Origin: Poecilobothrus nobilitatus
Lineage: Eukaryota > Arthropoda > Insecta > Diptera > Dolichopodidae
Reading direction: 5' to 3'
Assembly (NCBI GenBank): GCA_947095535.1
Contig: OX352772.1
Coordinates: forward strand, 99,295,956-99,359,955
Length of the DNA stretch: 64,000 nucleotides
A program made the position numbers and the translations under genes. The notes beneath the pieces were generated by a model, which saw only the letters and a program-made list of their open reading frames with translations, made no database searches and was not told the origin of the DNA. This document shows positions 32,533 to 43,719 of this stretch, piece by piece. The first letter of the stretch is position 1. Each line of letters opens with the position of its first letter.

Positions 32533-33169
32533 GGGCCTTTCCGAACCATCACACCAAACATCGCACTTCGCACTAAATACTATTTTATCGCACTATTTTT
32601 TTGTCCGAAAATTCCGAATAGTATCAAGTGTTGTCCGGAATTCATCGCACTTAACACTTGATTATCAGTCAAAAATTAGTGTTTTGAAAACCACACTAGA
32701 TGATCGCACTTGCACTAAAAATATCCTTTTTTGTTTTCGTTAAAAGTGAATAAGTAAAAACTAATAATAAAAACCTTTTATTAGACACAATATTTTTAAA
32801 AATTATTAAATTAAATCATATTTCTCTTTTTTCACAATTTTAAAATTTTAAAACTAAAGTAATAAATTACTTTTTTGACAATTAATGATATGAGCATTTA
32901 AAATTTACTCAATATTGCAATAGTACTCATAAATAATTCTAAATATAGTTAAATAATGCTAGAATAAAATGATTTTTAGCACTTGTCAAAATAAATTTGA
33001 CATAAAAATGCTATAAAAATATGCATTAAGGCTGATTCTACTCCTAAAAATTTTTTAACTGTCATAAATTTTTGTTCCGGGCAGAAATTTAGTGCGATAT
33101 TTAGTGCGATAATCAAGTATTTTTGGAAAATGCAAGTGCGAAGTGCTAGTGCGATGGTTCGAAAGGCCC
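32533..33169. mobile_element. MITE copy 3
   Basis: Full length, with TIRs GGGCCTTTCCGAACCATC and its complement at the right end and TAA on both flanks. It is nearly identical to 18,126-18,761 and at the same site after PolB. Confidence 0.78.
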
Positions 33170-33174
33170 TAAGT

Positions 33175-33340
33175 AACTCTATATACTATATACTATAGTT
33201 CGATTTCTTTTATGATCATTGCATTTTTCAGAATCTTAATAAATTCACAATAAATTCTTAACATAAACTCGTTATTACTTGAATATTGTAATTTTTTAAA
33301 ACCAGGAACTATACAATCATAGAATCATTCAACTTTTACA
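33175..33340 (-). pseudogene. Short conserved minus-strand coding fragment, third copy
   Basis: It has the same sequence as 18,764-18,936 downstream of MITE copy 3, with AACTCTATATACTATATACT replacing the first bases. Confidence 0.3.
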
Positions 33341-33489
33341 TTACATTCTTTTTATATCAATTCCTTGCTTTGACTAGATAACTAGTGATTTGTGTACTCG
33401 TATATTAATTTATCAATAACAAAAACAAGTCTTAATTTTCTTTTACTTTAAAACTAGAAATTTTTAAATTATTTTTTATTCCATACAAA

Positions 33490-34868
33490 AACGAGGAAGA
33501 ATACAGTTGCCTTTGTCAACTCTTAGATACCCGTACGAACCGTTAGTATGTTCACAGCTTGTCCCTCTGCTTACAATATTATGTTTTTAATATTTTAGTA
33601 TTTTAAAATAATTTGGGTGAATTTTATAATTTCTAGAACTATGGCTTGTACATATATTTAAACTATATGTTTATACATTCCTCAAAAGCAGATTTTAACC
33701 TTCCACATAACGATTATCAATCCAAAACTTTTTCAAATACTCTATAGTACCATTTAATACTAAGCGGTAAATGTATATTAAATTTACTAAGCACAAAATA
33801 GTAAATATAATTTTAAATATTATGTTATATTAATGCGTACATAGTATATTTATATTGTTATAAGTATATCGCCATACATTGCAATATTTCTTTAAAAATA
33901 TTTCCATTCATAGAATAATTTCTTATAAGTACAATAAAATACATATATGTATGTATGTAAATACGGCGCTATATAATATACATCTATACTCTTATCATTC
34001 ATTCATCAGTGACATATACGATATGTAAATAAACATGATATTATATAAGTATTATATATTATGTATGTATGTATATCAATATCATATAAATAAAAATTCT
34101 TCAAGCAACCGTTATGTTGTTTATTTATTTACATTTTTTGTACTACGCCATTATATCCTCAACAATTTCAAATTATCGAGTAAAACAAAATGTAAAAAAT
34201 TCGTTAAAGAAATTTGTTAGAAAATTTGAAAAAATCAAGTACCACTTTCGTCAATAATAAAGTAACCCTATATTATTAAAAAAAGTTGTTAACAGAAATA
34301 AAAGTATAATGTTGAAGCTTTAATTTTTGTGTATTACTTCAAAAAAATGTTAACAGGTGTTCAAGTTACAGGTGTTTAAAAATAGAAAATTTTCAGTTTT
34401 TGACCCCTTACAGCTCCTAAACGGAGAATGATACAAAAAATATTTCTGAAATGACTCATACTTATTTTCAAAGATCTAACTTCTGTCAACTCTATCAGAT
34501 GTTCTGTCTAACATCTATCAGCAGTTAAAATTTCATAGCTCTATTTCAAATTTTTTAGCTCTATTTTAGCTCTATCTAAAAGTTAGGTGTTTGAGAGCTA
34601 CCCGAGGTTTTGGTCGGAACTCAACCAAAAAAAATAGGGAACCTACAAATTGCTCCTAGAATATTTTGTATAAATTTCAAGATTCTAGCTTTCTTAGTTT
34701 TTGAGTTAGCGTGCTGACGGACGGACGGACGGACATGGCTCAATCGACTCAGAATTTTTTTCTGATCCGATCCATACCTTTGAAGTTATATCTAGCTCCC
34801 TTATTTCGAGGTGTTACAAACGGAGGAGTAATTTTTATTATACCCGATCCGATCGTACGGGTATAAAA
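33490..34868 (+). mobile_element. Element A copy 7 (internal deletion)
   Basis: Both ends are present (GAGGAAGAATACAG at the left, CGTACGGGTATAAAA at the right). The middle is collapsed around 34,490-34,580 with repeated AGCTCTATTT fragments. Confidence 0.75.
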
Positions 34869-35538
34869 TGGATTATTTTCCAGATCTATTTAATAAATTA
34901 GAAAATGAAAATTACATTAGCACACTTCCAGCAATTAAATACTATAACTCTAATGCAATGAAAGCAGATGAGCGTAATGAATTTTTAATGTGGTATGAAG
35001 TTATTGAGATGTAGGAATGTGAATTCCGAGAGCTAATGAGACACAATGAAAATATGAGATATTTAGAAAATCATTCATTAATTAATTTAGTTTCTTTAAA
35101 TCCTCGTGATGCATATTATAAATGTAAACAAGGAGAAAAAATTAAATACATAGATGTATGTCCCTTGTACCAAAGCTTGTACCCATATGTTTGCAAACGA
35201 AGAAAATTTCTCATAAACCATCCTAAGATTTATGTTGGAGAAGATGCCTGCTCCAAGTTAAACAGAATGACTATTGACGGTATTATTAAATGTAAAATCT
35301 TACCACCAACAAATCTATTACATCCCGTGTTATCTGTCAAACAAAATAATAAATTGATGTTTTGACTATGTAACACTTGTAGTGAAAAAAAATACCAAGG
35401 AAAATACTGTGAGCATACAGACCATGAAACAACATTAGTAGGAACTTGAGTAATTGATGAAATTAAAAAAGCAATTGAAAAAGGGTATAAAATTTGGGAA
35501 TACGAAACAGTAAAATATGACAATTTGCTATGGTATTG
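34869..35538 (+). pseudogene. POLB: PolB lineage 1, C-terminal unit 3 (truncated)
   Basis: It matches unit 2 from its start to DNLLWY and is then cut at 35,538, where element A sequence follows. It shares the unit 2 TGA after NNKLMF (35,363-35,365) and has further stops: TAG at 35,012-35,014 and TGA at 35,447-35,449. It has both in-frame deletions and no polymerase catalytic motif C. Confidence 0.85.
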
Positions 35539-35712
35539 ATGTACAGGTGTTTAAAAATAGAAAATTTTCAGTTTTTGACCCCTAAACGGAGAATGATACG
35601 AAAAATATTTCTGAAATGACTAATATTTATTTTCAAAGATCTAACTTCTGTCAACTCTATCAAATGTTCTGTCTAACATCTATCAGCAGTTAAAATTTCA
35701 TAGCTCTATTTC
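35539..35712 (+). mobile_element. Element A internal fragment (collapsed form)
   Basis: From TACAGGTGTTTAAAAATAG to CTCTATTTCAAAAAC, this matches the collapsed end of copy 5, directly before a new element A 5' end. Confidence 0.7.
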
Positions 35713-37246
35713 AAAAACGAGGAAGAATACAGTTGCCTTTGTCAACTCTTAGATACCCGTATGAACCGTTAGTATGTTCACAGCCTGTCACTCTGCTCAC
35801 AATATTATTTTTTTAATATTTTAGTATTTTAAAATAATTTGGGTGAATTTTATAATTTCTAGAACTATGGGTTGTACATATTATGTTTATATGTACATTC
35901 TTCAAAAGCAGATTCTAACCTTTCACATAACGATTATCAATCCAAAACTTTTCCAAATATTCTATAGTACCATTTAATACTAAGCGGTAAATGTGTATGT
36001 ATGTATTTGTATGTAAATGTATATTTTAAATATTATATTATATTATATTTAATATTCCATTAACAGAATAATTTCTTATAAGTACAATAAAATACATATA
36101 TGTAAGTAAATACGGCGCTATATAATATACATATATACTCTTATCATTCATTCACTAGTGACATATACGATATGTAAATAAACATGATATTATAAAAGTA
36201 TGTATATATATTAATATCATATAAATAAAAATTCTTCAAGCAACCGTTATGTTGTTTATTTATTTACATTTTTATGTACTACGCATTATATCCTCAACAA
36301 TTTCAAATTATCGAGTAAAACAAAATGCAAAAAATTTGTTGAAGAAATTTGTTAGAAAATTTGAAAAAATCAAGTAACACTTTCGTCAATTATAAAGTAA
36401 CCCTATATTACTAAAAAAAGTTATTAACAAAACTAAGAGTATAATATTAAAACTTTAATTTTTGTGTATTACTTCAAAAAAATTTTAACAGGTGTTCAAG
36501 TTACAGGTGTTTAAAAATAGGAAATTTTCAGTTTTTGACCCCTTACAGCTCTGTATCACCCCCTGTTTAGGGTGATACAAAAAAAATTTCTGAAATGACT
36601 CATACTTATTTTCAAAGATCTAACTTCTGTCAAAATTTCAAGTTTCAATTTGAAGTTTCTTGAGTTTCGCATAACGGTAAATTAAGACACCGTATGCCAC
36701 AAGTATATATTTATTGTATACATACTTTTAAAGCTAATAAAAGCAGTAATAGTTTGGCGTTTTCAAAATGAAGATCCTCACACAACTTCTGCTATAACAA
36801 TTTAAATATAGAGCTTTTTTGAACTTTTGGGGAGTTGTAGCTCCGTAACGGGTGGGGCTACAGAAAAAAGTTATTAAAAATAAAATTAATATTTTTGTGA
36901 GATCTATCAGTAGTTAAAATTTCATAGCTCGATTTCAAAAAAAATGTGGGGATTTAATAGTTAGGTGTTCGAGAGCTACCCGAAGTTTTGGTCGGAACTC
37001 AACCAAAAAAAATGGGGAACCTACAAATTTCTTCTAGAATATTTTATGTAAATTTCAAGATTCTAGCTTTCTTAGTTTTTGAGTTAGCATGCTGACGGAC
37101 GGACGGACGGACGGACATGGCTCAATAGTCTTAGAATTTTTTTCTGATCCGATTCATACTTTTGAAGGTATATCTATCTCGCTTATTTCGAGTTCTTACA
37201 AACGGAGGAATAATTTTATTATACCCGATCCTATCGTAGGGGTATA
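35713..37246 (+). mobile_element. Element A copy 8
   Basis: It begins GAGGAAGAATACAGTTGCC and ends CGTAGGGGTATAG with the 3' hairpin decayed. A (GTAT)-rich insert lies near 35,997-36,020, and a perfect short hairpin (GTATCACCC...GGGTGATAC) near 36,548-36,574 is absent from sister copies. Confidence 0.75.
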
Positions 37247-37254
37247 GCAAAAAA

Positions 37255-37575
37255 AAATAAATGCAAAAGAGATTATATCTTTAGTTTAATGAGTTCCATA
37301 TTTTTGATTAGCTGTTTGTTTTCTTTTTATTCATATTTTTTGAACATTTTTACTTAAAAATAAAAAAAATATCTTACACAGCATGCAGTCAGTTAATTAA
37401 TGACTTTCGTTTTCTCTTTTCTTCCATAAATTCTTAAAGTAGAAAAACACAAATATGTATCTATTCAGAAGAGACCACATTTTTATGTAAGCAAAATAAA
37501 TCTATGTCTTACATTACTTTTTTTCTTTATGCAGAAAAAGAAAAAACAAAAACAATATTCCACTTTTTCTTTTCG
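37255..37575. repeat. Candidate right Polinton terminal inverted repeat, block 2
   Basis: From AAATAAATGCAAAAGAG to CACTTTTTCTTTTCG this is the reverse complement of 42,405-42,700 with scattered differences. It is also the direct equivalent of 20,322-20,573. It lies on the PolB 3' side. Confidence 0.65.
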
Positions 37576-38062
37576 AAAACTATCGACTTCACTTCAGGAG
37601 TACCGTATATTTCAAGGTAGTCATTTAGGTCCACTTATGTTTAGTATATTTATTTCTGATCTTTTTTTTTCTTAAGGGAGGTGGGAATCTTCCAAAGACA
37701 TTTCCAAGAATCTTCCAAGAATTTCCCCCTTGTTAGTGTCAGATTCTTACTGACTAAACCCACCTCCTCCTTTAGCCAATATAATGGGATGAAACCCTTA
37801 CCTGGTATATTGGCTAGGGAGTAGGGATAGGAAAGGATAGGAAATGGATATGGAAACATTGAATTGAGAGTGGGACTGTAAGGAAACAATGAATCCGCCT
37901 ATTATTATTACTATTTTGCTAACAGTGACTAAAGCCGTCACAACATTTACAACATGTAGTAGTAATATATAGTACTACATGATGTAATTATTGAAAGCAA
38001 CCCCTACTTCACTGTAGCGGTTACTATTATTGGTATTAGTATTCTTATTAATATTATTATCA

Positions 38063-38233
38063 GTTTACTACAGAGTCAGCGCCATCAGTAGATTACAACG
38101 TGCAGCAGTATATAACACCTTACTTGCATGATATAACCAAAGATGGCTCCACTGTAGCAGCTATTATTATTATTACTATTATTATTATAATTATTGTTAT
38201 TATTACTATTACCATTATTATTATTATTATTAC

Positions 38234-38276
<43 letters not shown>

Positions 38277-38870
38277 GTTACTATTTTACTACAGAGTCAG
38301 CGCCATCCGTGGATTACAACGTGCAGCAGTATACAACGCCTTACTTGCATGATATAACCAAAGATGGCGCCACTGTAGTAGCTATTATTATTATTAATTA
38401 TTATTATTATTATTATTATTACTATTATTATTATTACCATTATTATTTCTATTGTTATTATTATTATTATTTTACTACAGAGTCAGCACCATCCGTGGAC
38501 TACAACGTGCCGCAGTATATAACACCTTACTTGAATGATATAATCAAAGATGGCTCCACTGTAGCAGCTATTATTATTATTACTATTATTATTATTATTA
38601 TTATTATTATAATTATTGTTGTTATTACTATTACCATTATTATTATTATTATTACTATTATTATTATTATTGTTACTATTTTACTACAGAGTCAGCGCCC
38701 TCCGTGGATTACAACGTGCCGCAGTATACAACACCTTACTTGCATGATATAAACAAAGATAGCCCCACTGGAGCAGCTATTATTATCATTATTATTATTA
38801 TTATAATTATTGTTATTATTACTATTACTATTATTGTTGATATTATTGTTATTATTACTATTATTAATTA
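38063..38870 (+). repeat. Minisatellite plus (ATT)n, four units (block 2)
   Basis: Units start near 38,063, 38,285, 38,471 and 38,679 with TTACTACAGAGTCAGCRCC. Each ends in a variable ATT microsatellite. The apparent ORFs across it (poly-Ile, poly-Tyr, poly-Asn) are artefacts. Confidence 0.85.
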
Positions 38871-38919
38871 TACGATATACATTATTACGATATAAAAGTA
38901 CTACATATTTTTTATTTAT

Positions 38920-38990
38920 GACCTGACCAGGGTTTGAACCCAAGACCCTTCGATTGGAAGGTTGGAGACTTAACCACCACGCCATGACTC
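38920..38990 (-). other. tRNA-derived A and B boxes, block 2 SINE head
   Basis: It matches 21,490-21,561 with two changes (GGCGTGGTGGTTAAG; CCCTGGTCAGG). The B box GGGTTCAAACCC is intact. Confidence 0.75.
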
Positions 38991-39970
38991 AGATAACCTA
39001 TCTGACAAATTAGGTTATATACCGCACATTGAATTTGCAGACGACTTATAAATATATCAAGTCATTTACTGCAAGAATATATCAAGTCATTTATTTTTAC
39101 TGCAGTCAAAATTTAATAATTTACAAGAATGGTGCTCATTGAACAATTTGCAATTAAATGTACAGAAATGTAAGTCCATAAGTTTCACTCGTAAACGATT
39201 TTCTATCCTTATCGGCTATACAATTCAAAATCTAACCCTTGAACGGGTATACAGTATTACTGATCTCGGTATTATCCTCGACGATAAACCTAGCTTTAAC
39301 TTACACTATGACTTCATGATCTCTAAAGCAAATGAAATGTTGGGATTTATTAAAAGAATTCTGGAATATGGTAACATTACTTGGAATGCAGTTTTTCAAA
39401 TAAAATCCGATAGAATTGAATAAGTTCAAAAACAATTTCTTTTATTTGCTTTAAGAATTCAGTTTAAACCTTCCGACTATGCTAATCTTCCAAGTTACAA
39501 TGTCAGACTTAAATCTTTAAAATGCTAACTTTGTCATCTCGCAAGGAAATATTTTCATTTATGTATGTATCAATTCATACAATGTATGTATGTATGTATT
39601 CATACGATGTTCTATATGACAATATTCACATTGAATTTTTGAGAAACAAATTGATCGCAAATGACGGCGTTAGGCAAACAAGATACACGAAATTCTTAGT
39701 TGAACAAACTCATAGAACAGAATACGGAAGAAATGAACCAATAAACAGATGTTGCACTATCTTCAATAAACACAGTCATCTTTTTCTACATTAATTTCAA
39801 AAAGAACATTTAAATCTAAATAACACCAACATTTTTCCTTGCAATAACCTCACACAACTTTGTAATTACACTATTGGTCGTCTCATAATTATACATTTAA
39901 ATTTTTAAAGTGCATTTTGTTTAAGTCATCAATTTTTATATTAAAGTATTATGTCATATTGCAAAAATTA

Positions 39971-40770
39971 AAGTTTTGTTACGAATTTAAGTATTGTTTT
40001 GCATTTAATATCAATGTTAAAAAAAAGAAAAAATTGATAAATAATTTAATTTTTTATTTTTAAATTAAGACTTAGGTCATCAATTTTTGTATTAAAGTAT
40101 TATGTCATAATGTATTAATTAGGGTTTTTTTACGAATTTACATATTGTTTTGTATTTAATGTTAAAAAATGTTAAAAAAAAAGATAAAATTTGATTGAAT
40201 TTTATTTATTTATAATAAAATAAAAGTAAAAAAAAATTCGAAACTCTTTTATTTTTGCTTTAGAGATTTAAACAATTTTTTTTTTCTTCGTATTTTTTTT
40301 TGTTAATTTTTATTTATTAAATTAATTATTGCAATTGCACCTTTAATAAAAATATTAATCAATGCACAACATAAATAAAATAGCTCATTAACAACAAAAT
40401 AAAATTAAAAATTGTAATTAGAATAAAATTAAATTTATTCATTTAATTTTTATTTAATATCATTTAAAATTTTATTATCAGAGCCACTTCTTAGACTAAA
40501 AGTATTGCAAGATACACAAAATTCTCATTAAAAATAAGAGTTTTAAGACTTTTTACTTTTTAAAAAGTACTTTCAATACAAATAAAACAAATTTTTAATT
40601 TATAACTTTGACTATTATATCCATTATGAACTGGTCGCAGCGAAAAATTTAAAATAATTTATAAAAATAAATAAATATTCTCTTGGCAGTGACAAATGAT
40701 GCATTGTTAAAAAAATAAAAAATGTTAACAATATTAAAAGGTTTGAAAATGAAAAAAGGAAAGTTTAATA
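39971..40770. other. AT-rich non-coding stretch (block 2)
   Basis: This is the duplicate of 22,561-23,371 with small deletions (for example near 40,430-40,480). No gene is recognised. Confidence 0.5.
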
Positions 40771-40956
40771 TTAAGCCACATTCGGTGCCTTTTGCTGACA
40801 AGGCATTTGAAATAGCCCACCGCTAAACAAATTATTCAAACCTTGATTTTGTAACCAACTCTCAAATCTTCCTAATTCAGAATCTCGCATATACATATAC
40901 ATAAAAGTAGGTAGAGTGGCAGTCTGCCACGGGAAAAAATCGCACCACCCACTGAC
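40771..40956 (-). CDS. Candidate terminal coding exon, unknown gene (block 2 copy)
   Basis: This is the duplicate of 23,372-23,557 with the same 61-codon frame, splice-acceptor-like edge and TAA. I see no change within the frame, although the surrounding block has accumulated differences. The region is short, so this is weak evidence. Confidence 0.35.
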   Translation of the reverse strand, partial: VSGWCDFFPWQTATLPTFMYMYMRDSELGRFESWLQNQGLNNLFSGGLFQMPCQQKAPNVA

Positions 40957-40973
40957 CTACATTTTTGATTGAT

Positions 40974-41390
40974 GGGTTTCATGTAGGTCGTTCTTGGTTA
41001 GTAGGTCAAAAACTTGTTTTGATTGTATAAGCGTGTGTTACAAACTTATAAGTTCTAGTAGCAAGTGAAGCTTGTTGGTACTGTGGAAGTTGTCAGGCAA
41101 GATTAATGAATTGAACAATGGATTTTATGTAAGTTATTCTTGGTTAGAACCGTGGGTTATTAACTTAGAAGTTCTAGTAGGAAGTGAAGGTTGTTGGTAC
41201 TGTAGAAGTTGTCAGACAAGGTTAATGAACTGAACAGTTATTAGATTATGATGATTTTATGTAGATTATTATGTAGATTATTCTTGGTTATAAGCATGGG
41301 TTGTTAGCTTATATTTTCTAGTAGAAAGTAAAGGTTGTTGGTACTGTGGAAGTTGTCAGACACGGTTAATGAGCTGAACTAGTTTAACAT
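40974..41390 (+). repeat. Three-unit tandem repeat (block 2)
   Basis: This is the duplicate of 23,575-23,985, with the same unit borders and few substitutions. Confidence 0.8.
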
Positions 41391-42189
41391 ATTTAGGTTT
41401 TTAAATAAATTTATTTATACTTTGTAATAGGATATCATACAAATAGTAAGAATAATAAAATATACATATGTATGTAGATAAAAGGAGATGTAAAAGAAAC
41501 GAAAAGAAAAACATTTATTAATACTTTTGGATATCAAGATATAAAATAATAAAAATAAAAACGAAAACGAAGTTAGTTCTTAGAAGTTGTTATTATTTAC
41601 ATAAATAGTAAGAAAATAATTTTTTCAAGTGTAATCAAGCTTGTTTTTATTGCGCAAATTCGGTGACTTTTGCTTTTATTTGTAAAAGAATGCAAGATGA
41701 GAGAATAATAATGAGATAATGAGAAAAAACATAAGACCTATGTATATTAAACAAATACATATGAACTTCCCAAATATTTTGTATTCTTTTTGTAAAATAA
41801 ATTGTAAAAACAAGTTTGACCTTCTCAAACAATTTAAAACTTATGAATGCATATGCTAAAAAAAAAAAAAGAAAAAAAATATTGAATAGTAAACAATAAA
41901 AATTATAAAAATAAAACTCCTTTTTTAAAATAAAAGAAGAATCTAAAATATGAAAGTAAGAATAAAAAAAATCTGAAAATTATTTAATAAAATAAACAAC
42001 ATGAATAAATATAAATAAAAATAAATAACTTTTACATTTGTCCTATATTCTTATAAACCTATTTGTCAGAACTTCCTAAATGAAAAACATAAATTAATCT
42101 AAAGTAAGTTGCTATAATATAAATAACAAATACATTTTAAATTTAAAAAATTTTTTATTTTACATTTTTTATTTATTATTACAATTTCC
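41391..42189. other. AT-rich stretch without recognisable gene (block 2)
   Basis: It matches 23,986-24,947, with a replaced segment near 41,745-41,775 and a deletion of the poly(A)-flanked part at 41,890. Nothing else is visible. Confidence 0.5.
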
Positions 42190-42331
42190 TGTTACTGATT
42201 TTCAGCAAGTGGAAACATTTTTGAATCAGTGAGCAATAAACCCACTTCTTCATCTCTATATACAAATATTGTCTTTGTTTTTAATTCATTTTTAAGCTCA
42301 TTACTTATCATTTCCTCTTATATTTGAGGAA
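42190..42331 (-). pseudogene. Truncated C-terminal end of the diverged SSB-like gene
   Basis: It matches 24,960-25,107 and ends abruptly after TATATTTGAGGAA, where Polinton copy 2 begins. It is the target sequence of that insertion. Confidence 0.7.
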
Positions 42332-42740
42332 AGTAGGATATATAAAAGTAGTAAGAAAATTTCTTATATTTCAGAAAAAAATTTTTTTTTTTTAAATCTA
42401 CAGCACATCTTTTAAATTGAAAAGAAAAAGTGTAATCGTGTTTTTGTTTTTGTTAGCATAAAGAAAAAAAATTAAAGTAAGATATAGATTTTTTTTTGCT
42501 TACATAAAAATGTGGTCTCTTCTGGATAGAAGAATTTATAGAAGAAAAGAGAAAACGAAAGTCATTAATTAGCTGACTGCATGTCGTGTAAGATATATTT
42601 TTTATTTTTTAATTAAGAATGTTCAGAAAATATGAATAAAAAGAAAACAAACAGCAAATCAAAAATATGGAACTGATTAAACTAAAGATATACTCTTTAC
42701 TCTTGATATGCATTTATGTTTCTTGATATGCATTTATGTT
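42332..42740. repeat. Left terminal inverted repeat of Polinton copy 2
   Basis: It starts AGTAGGATATATAAAAGTAG at the point where the SSB-like target is interrupted. The inner part (42,405-42,700) is the reverse complement of 37,255-37,575. Starting with AG, directly against a broken target gene and about 160 bp before the first Polinton ORF, it has the expected position of a Polinton terminus. A tandem CTTGATATGCATTTATGTTT lies at the inner edge. The 6-bp target duplication cannot be verified because the right end of copy 2 is gone. Confidence 0.65.
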
Positions 42741-42901
42741 TATGTTTATTTTTATTTATTTTGTTTTTGTTTTTGTATAGAATAAAAAATAATTCAAAGA
42801 TGGGTTAAATGATAGGTTAAATGGTATCTATTTTAAAAACATGAGATAAAAATAAAAGACATTTATATTTTTTATGTTTAAATTCTTTTATTATTATATT
42901 T

Positions 42902-43138
42902 TTATTTAAATCTAAGTTTTAACATTGTTTTACGATGATCAGATGTTAAAATTGCAGAAATAGTGAGACCAACTTTTTCTATACGTCTTTGAAATTTACT
43001 TGTATCACGTGCGTATTCTTCCCAATGACTTTTCCTTGTTGATCTGTAAGCATACTCCCATACATGCATAACGTGAATTTCTTGTTTAATATTGAAGTGA
43101 ACTTTTTTAGTTTTGTTATTTAAATTCAAATCGTGCAA
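42902..43138 (-). CDS. Polinton copy 2: small basic protein, unknown
   Basis: An intact minus frame of 78 codons: KVHFNIKQEIHVMHVWEYAY is followed by RSTRKSHWEEYARD and KFQRRIEKV. It is rich in Trp, Tyr and Arg. I have no family name for it. It lies first inside the left terminal repeat, downstream of the FKAP gene on the same strand. The N-terminus may begin further upstream. Confidence 0.55.
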   Translation of the reverse strand: MHDLNLNNKTKKVHFNIKQEIHVMHVWEYAYRSTRKSHWEEYARDTSKFQRRIEKVGLTISAILTSDHRKTMLKLRFK

Positions 43139-43208
43139 GTATGAAAATTGAAAGTTTTAATCTAACATTTTTTCTTTTAAAAGATACATGTATACATTAT
43201 AACAATTT

Positions 43209-43601
43209 TTAACAGCACATCTGAAATTGTTGTTTGATAAGTGTATAGGACAATTTTATTTCTATTTTAACACTGTCAATGTACTTTTGAAGAAAAAGTT
43301 TTTTTTGTTCTCCTTTAACATAAATTTTTTCAGCTAACTCTAAATAGTGTTTTAATATACATTTTCCATCTAAATATTCAACTAAACCGTTATTCCATTT
43401 AAGTTCATTTATTTTACTTTCGCAATACTGGTTATTATATTTCATATCCTGACTAAGTTCTTCTGCGGAGTGCGGTGCTTTGAAGTGATACACAGTTGGA
43501 ATTAAACTTCCTTTTTCAAGTATGGCTAACTCTTTTAGGAAATATTGCTTTTCATTTCCTTGTAAAAATTGTAGGCCAACTATGAGAACTTATTTAACCA
43601 T
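43209..43601 (-). pseudogene. Polinton copy 2: FKAP protein (unknown; possible nuclease-like fold)
   Basis: The minus ATG at 43,601 is followed after two codons by TAA, then the frame is open: VGLQFLQGNEKQYFLKELA, GSLIPTVYHFKAPHSAEEL, NELKWNNGLVEYLDG and KIYVKGEQKKLFLQ. The last part shifts frame. The same blocks occur in a second, diverged gene at 51,873-52,274 (DLQFVIGNNKQ, FVFKAPSSFEELNEN, GIDWDVGFREY). Conservation of D/G-LQF...KE-A and FKAP between diverged Polintons marks a real protein family. A link to exonuclease-like folds is a guess. Confidence 0.55.
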
Positions 43602-43719
43602 GTCGAAGGTTTATGGAAGAATGTTCCATAGAATAACTAAATTACATTTATATTCACTTCGGGAAAAGAGCTTTTCGTGTTAAACAGAGTTAGTTTTTAA
43701 TTAATACAACCATACGACT

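Larger units (their letters stand above)
37656..38991 (-). mobile_element. tRNA-headed SINE with four-unit minisatellite, block 2
   Basis: It occupies the same insertion site as in block 1, with the same head and tail. The core holds four minisatellite units instead of two, making it about 420 bp longer. An extra AGATTCTTACTGACTAAACC-type difference is seen near 37,741. Confidence 0.65.
37576..39970 (+). mobile_element. LINE-2 RT fragment split by the SINE, block 2
   Basis: This is the duplicate of 20,574-22,560. RT blocks GSHLGPLMFSIFISD (37,610-37,655) and KLGYIPHIEFADDL (39,005-39,050) flank the SINE. The thumb frame starts LNNLQLNVQKCKSISFTRK, and a TAA at 39,421-39,423 breaks it. The C-terminal block FLVEQTHRTEYGRNEPINR is three codons longer than in block 1, so block 1 carries the deletion. 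Confidence 0.8.

Noticed and set aside
20322..42700. A foldback transposon of 5.4 kb bounded by the inverted repeats at 37.3 and 42.4 kb
   Set aside because: The inverted repeats are better explained as Polinton terminal repeats from two different Polintons facing each other, because each lies at the expected gene-order end and the block between is a segmental duplicate.
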